Assembly: GCF_020037015.1 (NCBI RefSeq)
Contig: NZ_JAIQDE010000025.1
Span: 62,001-126,000 of the forward strand
From: Corallococcus sp. AS-1-6
Lineage (GTDB): Bacteria; Myxococcota; Myxococcia; Myxococcales; Myxococcaceae
DNA: 64,000 bases
Direction: 5' to 3'
The notes beneath the pieces were generated by a model, which was given only the letters and a program-made list of their open reading frames with translations, had not been told where the DNA came from and did no database searches. Within the stretch, counting starts at the first letter, position 1, and the number at the start of each line of letters is the position of its first letter. The translations under genes were made by a program, and so were the position numbers. Shown one piece after another: positions 36,612-44,494 of the stretch.

Positions 36612-37469
36612 ATGCATCGCATCCGCGTGGTACGCCACGCGTCCGAGCGGGGCGGCTGGGAGATGGCGCTGGCCACGCCGCCCCCGGCGCTGGCGCCGCT
36701 CATCCGGGACTACTGCGGCTTCCGCGAGGCCATGCCCCAGCCCATGCGCCGGCAGGAGCTGCCCGGGGTGCAGGTGGTGCTCATCCTGGAGTTCGGCCCG
36801 CTGCTGAAGCACCTGGACGACGCGGGCGCGGTGACGCGGCACCGCTCCGGCTTCGTCGCGGGGCTGGACGAGCGCTGGAGCACCACCGAGCACAACGGCG
36901 AGTCCCACGGGCTCCAGGTGAACCTCACGCCGCTGGGGGCCCGGCGCCTCTTCGGCCTGCCCATGCACGAGCTGTCCCACCGGGTGACGGGCCTGGAGGA
37001 CCTCTGGGGCGCCGAGGCGCGGCGGCTGGTGGAGGCCTTGGCGGAGGCGCGGGACTGGGCGGCGCGGTTCGCGCTCGCGGACGCGTTCCTCTTGAGGCGC
37101 GCGGAGCGGGGGCCGGCGGTGGACGCGGGGGTGACGTGGGCGGTGGAGCGCATCCAGCGGACGGGAGGCCAGGTGGACATCGCCACGCTCGCGACCGAGC
37201 TGGGCCACAGCCACAAGCACCTCATCCACCAGTTCCACGAGCAGGTGGGGCTGCCTCCGCGCAGGCTGGCGCGCCTGCTGCGCTTCGACCGGGCGGTGGA
37301 GCGGATCAAGTCCGGGGGCCCGGTGCGCTGGGCGGAGCTCGCGCTGGAGCTGGGCTACTTCGACCAGGCGCACCTGAACCGGGACTTCCGCCAGTTCACC
37401 GGCGGGCCACCGTCCGCCCTCCTGCGCCGTGCACTGCCGGACGCGGGCGGGTTCGAATCCGGCGCGTAG
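36612..37469 (+). CDS. AraC-family transcriptional regulator
   Basis: This 285-residue protein has the AraC C-terminal double HTH (about residues 180-275): GGQVDIATLATELGHSHKHLIHQFHEQVGLPPRRLARLLRF, then VRWAELALELGYFDQAHLNRDFRQFTG. The FDQAHL-RDFR motif in the second HTH is diagnostic. The N-terminal half (about 1-160) is a DUF6597-like or cupin-type sensing region. It starts 12 nt after the hydrolase stop, so it may be co-transcribed with it and control it or the following VOC gene. Confidence 0.9.
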   Translation: MHRIRVVRHASERGGWEMALATPPPALAPLIRDYCGFREAMPQPMRRQELPGVQVVLILEFGPLLKHLDDAGAVTRHRSGFVAGLDERWSTTEHNGESHGLQVNLTPLGARRLFGLPMHELSHRVTGLEDLWGAEARRLVEALAEARDWAARFALADAFLLRRAERGPAVDAGVTWAVERIQRTGGQVDIATLATELGHSHKHLIHQFHEQVGLPPRRLARLLRFDRAVERIKSGGPVRWAELALELGYFDQAHLNRDFRQFTGGPPSALLRRALPDAGGFESGA

Positions 37470-37534
37470 GTAAAATCCGTCCAAGAAGGTCCGCGGGCGG
37501 ATGGGCAGGATGCGCGGTGAAAGGAAGACACACC

Positions 37535-37951
37535 ATGTCCCTGCCCAGCCTGTATCCCTTCATCCACTACGCCGACCCCGAAGCCGCCCTGCGCTTCCTG
37601 AAGCAGGCCTTCGGCTGCGAGGAGCGGGTCGTCTACCGCAAGCCTGACGGCGCCATCGCCCATGTCGAGCTGACGCTGGGCCATGGGCTGGTGATGTTCG
37701 GCGGCGCGGAGGGCGGCCGGCTGAAGATGGCGGCGTCGAAGGACGTGCCCCTGAAGAACCTGGGCATCTACGTGGTGGTGACGGACCCGGATGCGCTGTA
37801 CGCGCGGGCGAAGGCGGCGGGCGCGACCATCGCGATGGAGCTGCACGACACGGACTACGGCTCGCGGGACTTCAGCGCGCTGGACCCCGAGGGGAACGTC
37901 TGGAGCTTCGGCACGTACCAGCCGCTCGCGGTGCCTCCGCCGAAGGGGTGA
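37535..37951 (+). CDS. VOC-family (glyoxalase/bleomycin-resistance-like) protein
   Basis: This 138-residue protein has the paired beta-alpha-beta units of the VOC fold: PFIHYADPEAALRFLKQAFG, AIAHVELTLGHGLVMFGG, DPDALYARAKAAGATIAMEL, and the closing YGSRDFSALDPEGNVWSFG. This is the PhnB/YlbA-like short subgroup. AAGGAAG precedes the ATG at 37535 by about 8 nt. The gene follows the AraC regulator by 65 nt. The substrate is unknown. Confidence 0.88.
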   Translation: MSLPSLYPFIHYADPEAALRFLKQAFGCEERVVYRKPDGAIAHVELTLGHGLVMFGGAEGGRLKMAASKDVPLKNLGIYVVVTDPDALYARAKAAGATIAMELHDTDYGSRDFSALDPEGNVWSFGTYQPLAVPPPKG

Positions 37952-37996
37952 GGCGCCTTCGTCGACGGGGCGGGGCGTCCATGCAAGGCTTTCCCC

Positions 37997-39790
37997 ATGA
38001 AGCTCTTGTTGGGGCCCCTCCTGTACGCCCGGGCGCAGGCCACGCCGGACCCGAAGTCCCATGACGTGTGGAGCTTCTTCGTCAACGTGTTCCTGGACAG
38101 CACGTCGGCGAAGAAGCCCCCGGCGTTGAGGCTGTGCTTCCGGGACGCGAAGGGCCACCAGGTCGCCGTCTTCGACGAGGTGAAGGCCGCCGCGGACCTC
38201 ACCGCCCTGCCCAAGGACACCCGGGGCGTGGTGTGGCGCTGGGAGGTCGTCCTTCCGCGCACGGACGAGGCCCGGCGGTTGTCCTATCACTTCGAATCGC
38301 CAGACACGCCGGGCGTGCCGGTGACCTTCGAGCGTCCGCCGCCGCGAGACGACCGGCCGTGGTCCACGAAGGTCATCCCGCCGGAGCCGCTGGTGGTGTC
38401 CGACGTGGTCGTCCCGGCGAAGGGCGTGTCGCCCAACATCGCGTTCTTCTCCTGCAACGGCGCCAGCCGTGCGAGCGATTGGAGCAACCTGGCGCAGCCC
38501 TTCGCGCTCTGGGAGCGGATGCTGCAGCAGCACCAGCGGGAGCCCACGGACCCGGCGAAGACGCCGGGCTTCCAGTTGTTGCTCGGGGGTGGGGATCAGC
38601 TCTACGCGGACTCGCTGCACAACACGCTGGATGTGTTGAACGCGTTCATGAAGCTGCCCCGGTCGGAGCGGTTGAAGCTGCAGGTGCCGGACGGGTTCTC
38701 GGAGCGGTTGTTCGCGGAGTACGTCTGGCTGTACCGGGAGCGGTGGGGTGGCAGCCAGGGCATCGCGCCGTTGCTGCGGCGGGTGCCGGGGCTGTTCATG
38801 TGGGACGACCACGACATCTTCGACGGCTGGGGTTCGCACGAGGACCTCCAGCAGGCGCCCTGGTATCGCGCCATCTACAGCGCGGCGGCGCGGGCGTTCG
38901 AGGCCTTCCAGCGGGGCTGGTTGGAGCAGCCGGCGAAGGCGCGCGAGCCGGACGACCGGGGCGTGGTGGAGCCCGCGCGGCACTATTTCCAGACGTTCTG
39001 TTTCTCCACGGCGGACTGCGACCTGGACGTGGTGTTGTTGGACTTGAGGAGCGGCCGGACCAGCCGGGTGTTGGACACCGGAAACGCGCATCCGCAGACC
39101 GAGTTCACGGTGATGAGCCGGTCCCAGTGGGACGCCTTCGACGCGTGGCGCGAGGAGCACCGCCAGCGGCCGGAGAACGGCAAGAAGGCGCGGCACGTGT
39201 TGGTGGTGTCGTCGGTGCCGCTGGTGCACCTGCGGTTCGGTCCGGCGATGGAGCGGATGAGCGGAGGCGGGGTCGAGCTGCGCGACGACCTGTTGGACCA
39301 GTGGGAGTCCTCGGTGCACCGGGGCGAGCGGACGCGGTTGTTGATGAACCTGTTCTCGCTGGCGAAGAAGTCCTACTGCGCGGTGACGGTGTTGTCCGGG
39401 GACGTGCACGTGGGAGCGAGGGCGCGCGTGCGTTCACGCAACCCGGACCACCTGGTGCCCGCGTTGGGGACAGTGGGCGAGGTGTTCATCGAACAGGCGA
39501 CGTCCTCGCCCATCGTGCATCCGCCGCCGGGGTGGCTCGCGTTCAAGGGGATGTTGGCGTTGTCGCAGGATTCGAGGGAGGACCTGCCGGGGTTCCTGCA
39601 GACGGAGCTGTTGCCAGTGGGCAAGGAGCTGTACCTGCGGGACCGCAACTGGCTGTCCATCCGGCTGGAGCGGCCCAAGCACCGGGACACGATCGCGCGT
39701 CCGAAGTTGTGGGTGAAGTGGATCGCGGAGAAGGAGAACCTGCCCATGGAGGTGGTGGTGGAGCCACCGCCCTTCCCCACCGTGGGCTGA
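37997..39790 (+). CDS. PhoD-like alkaline phosphatase domain protein
   Basis: A 597-residue protein with the PhoD-like metallophosphatase motifs: FFSCNGASRASDWSNL, LLGGGDQLYADS near 198, PGLFMWDDHDIFDGWGS near 267, LLDLRSGRTS, and VTVLSGDVHVGARARV near 468. The first 120 residues form an N-terminal Ig-like domain as in PhoD proteins. No signal peptide is visible, unlike the Tat-exported enzyme of Bacillus, so this member may be cytoplasmic. It probably hydrolyses phosphodiesters with Ca/Fe. It converges on the minus-strand double-CXXCG gene, 5 nt away. Confidence 0.88.
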   Translation: MKLLLGPLLYARAQATPDPKSHDVWSFFVNVFLDSTSAKKPPALRLCFRDAKGHQVAVFDEVKAAADLTALPKDTRGVVWRWEVVLPRTDEARRLSYHFESPDTPGVPVTFERPPPRDDRPWSTKVIPPEPLVVSDVVVPAKGVSPNIAFFSCNGASRASDWSNLAQPFALWERMLQQHQREPTDPAKTPGFQLLLGGGDQLYADSLHNTLDVLNAFMKLPRSERLKLQVPDGFSERLFAEYVWLYRERWGGSQGIAPLLRRVPGLFMWDDHDIFDGWGSHEDLQQAPWYRAIYSAAARAFEAFQRGWLEQPAKAREPDDRGVVEPARHYFQTFCFSTADCDLDVVLLDLRSGRTSRVLDTGNAHPQTEFTVMSRSQWDAFDAWREEHRQRPENGKKARHVLVVSSVPLVHLRFGPAMERMSGGGVELRDDLLDQWESSVHRGERTRLLMNLFSLAKKSYCAVTVLSGDVHVGARARVRSRNPDHLVPALGTVGEVFIEQATSSPIVHPPPGWLAFKGMLALSQDSREDLPGFLQTELLPVGKELYLRDRNWLSIRLERPKHRDTIARPKLWVKWIAEKENLPMEVVVEPPPFPTVG

Positions 39791-39795
39791 GAGCG

Positions 39796-40521
39796 TCAGC
39801 GGACCGGGAGCTCCCGGAAGGAGATGCCCGTCCAACCACCCTGCTCCACCGCGTCCTTGAAGCGCTCCGTGCCGATGATCATGGTGCTGAAGTTGTCCAA
39901 GCGGAACAGGTCCCTGTCCGTGGGCAACGAAGCACCGTCGAGGATGGGGTCGTCCGGACGGCGGAAACCCTGTCGTCCGCAGGTGGGACAGGGCGGCTCC
40001 AGGTCGGGAGGAAGGCAGTCGCGGTGCAGCAGGCCGCGCGGTTCGATCTGAATCTCGAGGATGTCTGGGGGCGTCTTCTGCCGGAACCGCAGCTCCGTCT
40101 TGCAACCCAGCAGCCCACGAACGCCCGCGGCCTGGAGACCGTCGAGTGCGTCGCGGCGGATGAGCATCAGCGAGGTCCCCTGCCAGGTGAACGGCCCGAA
40201 CTGACCGGACGCAGTGCCCGTGAGCGGACCGAAGCTTGTCCCGGGAGAAAGCGATGCACTCGGTGGCACCAGCGGGCGCACCAGCTCGCGGAGACGGACG
40301 AATTCATGAAACGGCTCGGGCCGGGGCTCTTCAAATTCCCGATGCTCGGGGATGAGTGAAAGGTCCACGACTGGGTACTGACGCCCTGATTGGCTCCACG
40401 TCAGGCCGCACCCCGGACAATCTTTGAGGCCAGGAAGTCCCCATCTATGTGCGGCATCGAAGTCTCCGCTGAAACGGGATGTGGCTGCTTCGTCGTCGCG
40501 GAGCCAGAAGAAGGGGGGCAT
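39796..40521 (-). CDS. Double-CXXCG motif protein (TIGR02264-like), probable immunity protein
   Basis: This 241-residue protein has two CxxC pairs, CPGCG near residue 35 and CPTCG near 180. It also has GLKDCPGCGLTWSQSGRQYP and the closing TERFKDAVEQGGWTGISF. I recognise it as the myxobacterial double-CXXCG family. It has no signal peptide. It lies 29 nt downstream of a lipoprotein with nuclease motifs. Members of this family commonly sit behind such lipoproteins, which fits an immunity role like SitI of the myxobacterial Sit toxins. Zinc binding is likely. The immunity role is inferred from position. Confidence 0.8.
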   Translation of the reverse strand: MPPFFWLRDDEAATSRFSGDFDAAHRWGLPGLKDCPGCGLTWSQSGRQYPVVDLSLIPEHREFEEPRPEPFHEFVRLRELVRPLVPPSASLSPGTSFGPLTGTASGQFGPFTWQGTSLMLIRRDALDGLQAAGVRGLLGCKTELRFRQKTPPDILEIQIEPRGLLHRDCLPPDLEPPCPTCGRQGFRRPDDPILDGASLPTDRDLFRLDNFSTMIIGTERFKDAVEQGGWTGISFRELPVR

Positions 40522-40550
40522 GGACCGTCAGGCCTCGGATGGATGAAGGC

Positions 40551-41201
40551 TCAGTTGTACTGCTGGATGGGGCCACCCAGGAGCTGGAAGCGATAGATCA
40601 GTTCCCCGGCATGCTTGAAGATTTCTTGAGGTGGAGCGAGGTCGTTCTCGTTCTTGAACTCGCGCCAGGCCTTGTTCCACAAGCCACCGCTGGATCCTCC
40701 ACTGTGAATGCGCCGGTGGACGTGTACGGGAATGGGGATCGTGTACTGGTGGATGTCGATCCCCTTTCTCGTGAACCACTCAGCCAGGTCCCGGGCCTGC
40801 GGGAAGATGTGGTGCTTCTCGAACTTCCCCGCCGGCAACTGCCGCTGAGGAGGCACGGGCTTGGGGTTCCCGTACCAGGGGAACACCATCACCGGTTCCA
40901 CATCACCTGGCAGCCCCATGGCGCCGCCCCAGTTGCGCCGGGGCCCGCTTCCCGGCGCGGGGGCCACGGCCACGGGTGGCGGACGGGGCGGCGGGCCCCG
41001 TGCCAGCACCACCTCTCCGGGCACGTCCTCGCACCGGAAGAAGCCGCAGGCCGTGTCCCCACACACGAGGGTCACACAGGCGTCGCTGCTTGCGTCACCG
41101 CACTCCGCTTCGGCTTCATCCCAGCGCTGCTGGAGCGGCGTGCTGGACGCGCACGCCGCCATCCACAGCACCAGCGCACAGAACGTCAGGCTCTTCCCCA
41201 T
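40551..41201 (-). CDS. TIGR02269-like lipoprotein with HNH/AHH-type nuclease C-terminus (Sit-like toxin)
   Basis: A 216-residue lipoprotein with signal SLTFCALVLWMAAC (Cys17). A Cys-containing middle follows (CGDASSDACVTLVCGDTACG), then a Pro-rich linker and a C-terminal domain: FEKHHIFPQARDLAEWF, IHQYTIPIPVHVHRRIH and WNKAWREFKNEND. The HHIFPQ and HRRIH histidines resemble HNH/AHH-superfamily nuclease motifs. Lipoprotein toxins of this kind are passed between myxobacteria by outer-membrane exchange (Sit system). An in-frame ATG at 41219, 6 nt after the thrA stop, is an alternative start. The putative immunity gene follows directly. Toxicity is inferred. Confidence 0.8.
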   Translation of the reverse strand: MGKSLTFCALVLWMAACASSTPLQQRWDEAEAECGDASSDACVTLVCGDTACGFFRCEDVPGEVVLARGPPPRPPPVAVAPAPGSGPRRNWGGAMGLPGDVEPVMVFPWYGNPKPVPPQRQLPAGKFEKHHIFPQARDLAEWFTRKGIDIHQYTIPIPVHVHRRIHSGGSSGGLWNKAWREFKNENDLAPPQEIFKHAGELIYRFQLLGGPIQQYN

Positions 41202-41225
41202 GGCGGAAAAGCCTAACATCCGTGC

Positions 41226-43682
41226 TCAGGGCAACGGCCCCTCCACCAATCGCAACACATCCGCGAGCACCCCCGCCGCCGTCACCGCCGCGCCCGCGCC
41301 GTAGCCTCGAATCACCAGCGGCGTGGGGCTGTACCGCTCCGACAGGAAGCTCAGCGCGTTCTCGCCTCCCTTCACCGCCGCCAGCGGATGCTCCAGCGGC
41401 ACCGGCACCAGGCCCACGCGCACGCCCTCCGGCCCCACGCTGCCCACGTAGCGCAGCACCTTGCCTTCCTTCCGGTGCGCGTCCACCCGCTTCTGGAAGA
41501 TCTCATCCGCCTGCGGCAGCCGCGCCAGGAACTCCGGCAGCGGTCCCTTCGCGTCGAACTCCTCCGGCAACAGCGACGCCAGCGCCACCTCCTCCAACTC
41601 CAGCGACCGCCCCAGCTCTCGCGCCAGGATGAGCACCTTGCGCGCCACGTCCGTGCCCTCCAGGTCGTCTCGCGGGTCCGGCTCCGTGAAGCCCTTCTCC
41701 ATCGCCGTGCCCACCGCCTTCGACAGCGGCACCCCGGCTTCCGTCAGCCCCAGGATGAACGACAGCGAACCGGACAGGATGCCCTCCACCCGGTGCACCG
41801 TGTCTCCCGTGCGCAGCATGTTCTTCAACGTGTCGATGACCGGCAGCCCCGCCCCCACGTTCGTCTCGTAGAGGAACCTCCGCTGGTGCCGCGCCGCCGT
41901 CTCCCGCAGCGCCCTCCAGTGCTCCTGCCGCCCCGCATTGGCCTTCTTGTTCGCCGTCACCACATGCAGCCCGGACGCCATCAACGCGGGGTAGCCCAAC
42001 GCCACGTCCTGGCTGCTCGTGCAGTCCACGAAGATGGGCCGGCCCGGCCGCCTCGCCTTCGCCCACGCCTGGAACGTGTCCAGCGTGAACCCGGACTCGC
42101 TCGCCTCCAGCCGCGCCTTCCACCCCTCCAGCGCCACCCCCTCCGGCGCCACCAGGCTGTGTCTGCTGTTGGCAATGGCACACACCCGCAAATCCAACCC
42201 GTGCGCCCGCAGCTTCGGCGCCTGCTGGTGGATCTGCCGCAGCAGCTCCCCGCCCACCGTGCCCACGCCCGCCACCAGCAGCTCCACCACCTCCGTGGTG
42301 CCAAAGGCCTTGCGGTGCACGTGCGCCATCGCACGCGGCCCGTCCTCGCGCGAAATCACCGCGGAGATGCTCCGCTCGCTCGACCCCTGCGCGATGGCCG
42401 CGATGCTGCAATCCACGTCCGCCAGCGCGCTGAAGAACGTCCCCGCCACGCCCACCCGGTGCCGCATCCCGTCTCCCACGATGCTCAGCACCGCGAGCCC
42501 CGGCTGGTGCTCGATGGGGTCCACCTTCCCCGCCTCGCGCTCCACCTCGAACGCGTCCTCCAGCGCCAGCACCGCCCGCCGGGCCTCCGCCTCCCCCACG
42601 CAGAAGCTGATGGAGGACTCGCTGGAGCCCTGCGTGATCAGCACCACGGAGATGGACGCCATCGCCATCGCCTCGAAGACGCGCGCGGCCGTGCCCGGCA
42701 CGCCCTTCAACCCCGCGCCCGCGATGTTGATGAGCGCGATGTCCGGCAGGAACGACAACCCCCGCACCGGGTGCCGCGAAGCCGGCGCCGTGGCCGTCAC
42801 CCGCGTGCCCGGGTGCTCCGGCCGGAAGCTGTTGCACACCCGCACCGGGATGCCCCGCTCCCTCGCGGGGGCAATCGTCTTCGGATGCAGCACCTTCGCG
42901 CCGAAGTAGGCCAGCTCCATCGCCTCCTCGAAGCTCACCTCCTCCAGCGCGAACGCCTCCGGCACCAGCCGCGGGTCCGCGCTGAAGATGCCGTCCACGT
43001 CCGTCCAGATCTCCAGCAGCCGCGCGTCCAGCGCCGCCGCCGCCAGCGCCGCCGAGTAGTCCGACCCTCCCCGCCCCAGCGACATCGTCTTGCCGCGCGC
43101 ATCCCCACCGAAGAAGCCCGGCATCAACATCAGCCCCGGCCCGTCCTCGCGCAGCGGCGCGAACCGCGCGCGGATCTCCTCCAGCCGGGGCGTCGCCTGC
43201 AGCGGATCTCCCGAGCACACCAGCACCTGCCTCGGGTCCACGCTCACGGGCGCAAGCCCCCGCGCCTCCATCAGCGCCGTGAGCAGCAGGCACGACGCCC
43301 GCTCCCCCAGCCCCGACAGGTGCGCCAGCACGGACGGCGAGCACTCCCGCAGCAACCCCACGCCCTGCAACAGCCCGCGCAGCTCCACCCCCAACGCCAC
43401 CAACCCCTCCGCGAGCGGCCGCGTCTGCGCGGGCTTCAGGTCCACGCTCAGCGCCTTCGCGATGACGGAGTGCGTGTCGTCGAACCGGGCGCAGGCCTCC
43501 TGCACGGACGCGCCCTCCTCCGCCACCCTCGCCGCCTCCACCAGGAGGTTCGTGATGCCCGACACCGCGGACGCCACCACCATCACCCGCTCGGCCTTGC
43601 GCGCCTCCTCCACCAGCGCCACCACGCCGCGCATCCGTTCCGCATCCCCGACACTGGTGCCACCGAATTTCATCACGCGCAT
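41226..43682 (-). CDS. thrA: Bifunctional aspartate kinase/homoserine dehydrogenase
   Basis: This 818-residue protein is full length for ThrA/MetL-type fusions. The aspartokinase half starts MRVMKFGGTSVGDAERM and includes LGRGGSDYSAALAAAAL. Two ACT-like regulatory regions follow (about 310-450). The homoserine dehydrogenase half has VAGVGTVGGELLRQI near 470, YETNVGAGLPVIDTLKNML near 610 and GTMEKGFTEPDPRDDLEGTDVARK-type wording (here GTAMEKGFTEPDPRDDLEG). It catalyses the first and third steps from aspartate to Thr/Met. The ATG at 43682 has GGAGG 7 nt upstream. Upstream lies a Thr-rich leader and terminator. Downstream is a toxin-like lipoprotein gene. Confidence 0.96.
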   Translation of the reverse strand: MRVMKFGGTSVGDAERMRGVVALVEEARKAERVMVVASAVSGITNLLVEAARVAEEGASVQEACARFDDTHSVIAKALSVDLKPAQTRPLAEGLVALGVELRGLLQGVGLLRECSPSVLAHLSGLGERASCLLLTALMEARGLAPVSVDPRQVLVCSGDPLQATPRLEEIRARFAPLREDGPGLMLMPGFFGGDARGKTMSLGRGGSDYSAALAAAALDARLLEIWTDVDGIFSADPRLVPEAFALEEVSFEEAMELAYFGAKVLHPKTIAPARERGIPVRVCNSFRPEHPGTRVTATAPASRHPVRGLSFLPDIALINIAGAGLKGVPGTAARVFEAMAMASISVVLITQGSSESSISFCVGEAEARRAVLALEDAFEVEREAGKVDPIEHQPGLAVLSIVGDGMRHRVGVAGTFFSALADVDCSIAAIAQGSSERSISAVISREDGPRAMAHVHRKAFGTTEVVELLVAGVGTVGGELLRQIHQQAPKLRAHGLDLRVCAIANSRHSLVAPEGVALEGWKARLEASESGFTLDTFQAWAKARRPGRPIFVDCTSSQDVALGYPALMASGLHVVTANKKANAGRQEHWRALRETAARHQRRFLYETNVGAGLPVIDTLKNMLRTGDTVHRVEGILSGSLSFILGLTEAGVPLSKAVGTAMEKGFTEPDPRDDLEGTDVARKVLILARELGRSLELEEVALASLLPEEFDAKGPLPEFLARLPQADEIFQKRVDAHRKEGKVLRYVGSVGPEGVRVGLVPVPLEHPLAAVKGGENALSFLSERYSPTPLVIRGYGAGAAVTAAGVLADVLRLVEGPLP

Positions 43683-43789
43683 GACACGGCCTCCTTCTGG
43701 AACGGCGGGACTCGGGGGCTGGGGCGGCACATCGGGAGCGGCGTCATACGGGTCCTCGGGGGTGGCTGCTGACGGGTGTGGGGGCAACG

Positions 43790-43821
43790 AAAAAGCCCCG
43801 CGCTCGGGAGGAGCGCGGGGC
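43790..43821 (-). terminator. Attenuator terminator in the thrA leader
   Basis: On the minus strand GCCCCGCGCTC and GAGCGCGGGGC form a perfect 11-bp stem around CTCCC, followed by five U residues. It is 108 nt upstream of the thrA ATG. No minus-strand gene ends upstream, because the next gene there runs the other way. The hairpin therefore fits premature termination of the thrA transcript. Confidence 0.85.
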
Positions 43822-43881
43822 CGGGTTCGGAAGGAGGGACCTCCAGGAGGTCCACTTCGGAAGTCAGGCGGTCCGCGCTCC
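43810..43881 (-). promoter_or_regulatory. Antiterminator pairing and middle hairpin of the thrA attenuator
   Basis: The leader segment GGAGCGCGG (43873-43881, inside the last codons of the leader peptide) is exactly complementary to CCGCGCTCC in the 5' arm of the terminator (43810-43818). A 7-bp hairpin GGACCTC-CTG-GAGGTCC (43837-43853) lies between them. A ribosome at the leader stop would cover the first segment and allow termination. A ribosome stalled on upstream Thr codons would leave it free to break the terminator. Confidence 0.65.
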
Positions 43882-43995
43882 GCGAGGAGTCAGGCCGGTG
43901 CGAGTGCAAGTCTCGGTCAGCACGGTCCGCGCGCGCGCGCCCACGGGGGACGTCGTCCCCTCGTGCCGCTGGCTGTTCCCGCTGCGTCCGGCCAT
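43864..43995 (-). CDS. thrL: Threonine-rich leader peptide of the thrA attenuator
   Basis: A 43-residue reading frame starts at an ATG at 43995 with GGGGA a few nt upstream and ends at TGA 43864. Its last 20 residues, TVLTETCTRTGLTPRGARTA, contain seven threonines, and two more come earlier. The frame ends 42 nt before the terminator hairpin, and its last codons hold the antiterminator strand. This is the arrangement of thrL in enterobacteria, but with no Ile codons, suggesting a response to threonine alone. The sequence is unrelated to enterobacterial thrL. An internal start would not change the logic. Confidence 0.65.
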   Translation of the reverse strand: MAGRSGNSQRHEGTTSPVGARARTVLTETCTRTGLTPRGARTA

Positions 43996-44059
43996 GGAGT
44001 CCCCATCCTAGCCGCTTTCCGCGCGCCAGGGTCAGGGGGCGGGCAACCAATCCCCTGCC

Positions 44060-44077
44060 CCACGGTCCCCACCGTGG
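44060..44077. promoter_or_regulatory. Inverted repeat in the thrA promoter region
   Basis: CCACGGT and ACCGTGG flank CCCC, about 65 nt upstream of the leader peptide start and 67 nt upstream of the divergent small gene. No U-tract is present, so an operator is likelier than a terminator. No clear -35/-10 pair can be assigned. Confidence 0.3.
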
Positions 44078-44143
44078 TGCTCGCGGCCAGGGCTGCCGAC
44101 ATTGTGAGTGTGTGAGCTGTCCCACCCCCTTCCGGAGCACCCC

Positions 44144-44428
44144 ATGGCCACCCGCAAGAAGAGCGACACCGCCCACAAGCCTGGCTTCGCCAAGGACCGC
44201 GTGGAGGGCGGGCTGGAGGCGGACGACACCAAGCCCCTGTACGCGGACGATGCCAAGCACTCCACCGAGGAGCAGAAGTTCGCCCTCGACAGCGACGGCC
44301 CCGTCGGCGGCCCCCGCAACAACCCCCAGAGCGTCATGGACGACATCGACGACGAGGAGCGCGAGGAGCGCGGCCGCCTCAAGGCCGAGGCCCGCCAGCA
44401 GGAGGAGAACGAGCCCACCCGGGAATGA
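44144..44428 (+). CDS. Small acidic hypothetical protein
   Basis: A 94-residue protein with a basic N-terminus (MATRKKSDTAHKPG) and a long acidic, Glu/Asp/Arg-rich remainder ending DDIDDEEREERGRLKAEARQQEENEPTRE-like wording in short helices. It has almost no hydrophobic core, so it is probably disordered. GGAGC lies 8 nt before the ATG. It is divergent from thrA. No family recognised. Its stop overlaps the A-run of the minus-strand terminator that follows. Confidence 0.65.
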   Translation: MATRKKSDTAHKPGFAKDRVEGGLEADDTKPLYADDAKHSTEEQKFALDSDGPVGGPRNNPQSVMDDIDDEEREERGRLKAEARQQEENEPTRE

Positions 44429-44466
44429 AAAAAACCGGGGCCCCGACACCCGCGTCGGGACCCCGG
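44428..44466 (-). terminator. Intrinsic terminator of the M16 peptidase operon
   Basis: On the minus strand a 13-bp stem with one mismatch (CCGGGGTCCCGAC facing GTCGGGGCCCCGG, 6-nt loop) is followed by seven U residues. It starts 28 nt beyond the stop at 44495. Confidence 0.85.
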
Positions 44467-44494
44467 CCTCCGCACCTTGAGGTGAGGCGCTCCG

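Noticed and set aside
41388-43772. A 794-residue plus-strand frame opposite thrA
   Set aside because: Its composition is extreme in Arg, His, Leu and Gln. The minus strand encodes clear aspartokinase/homoserine dehydrogenase motifs.
43917-44102. A 61-residue minus-strand frame overlapping the thr leader
   Set aside because: A different frame from the Thr-rich leader peptide, with no Thr run and no ribosome site; probably a shadow.
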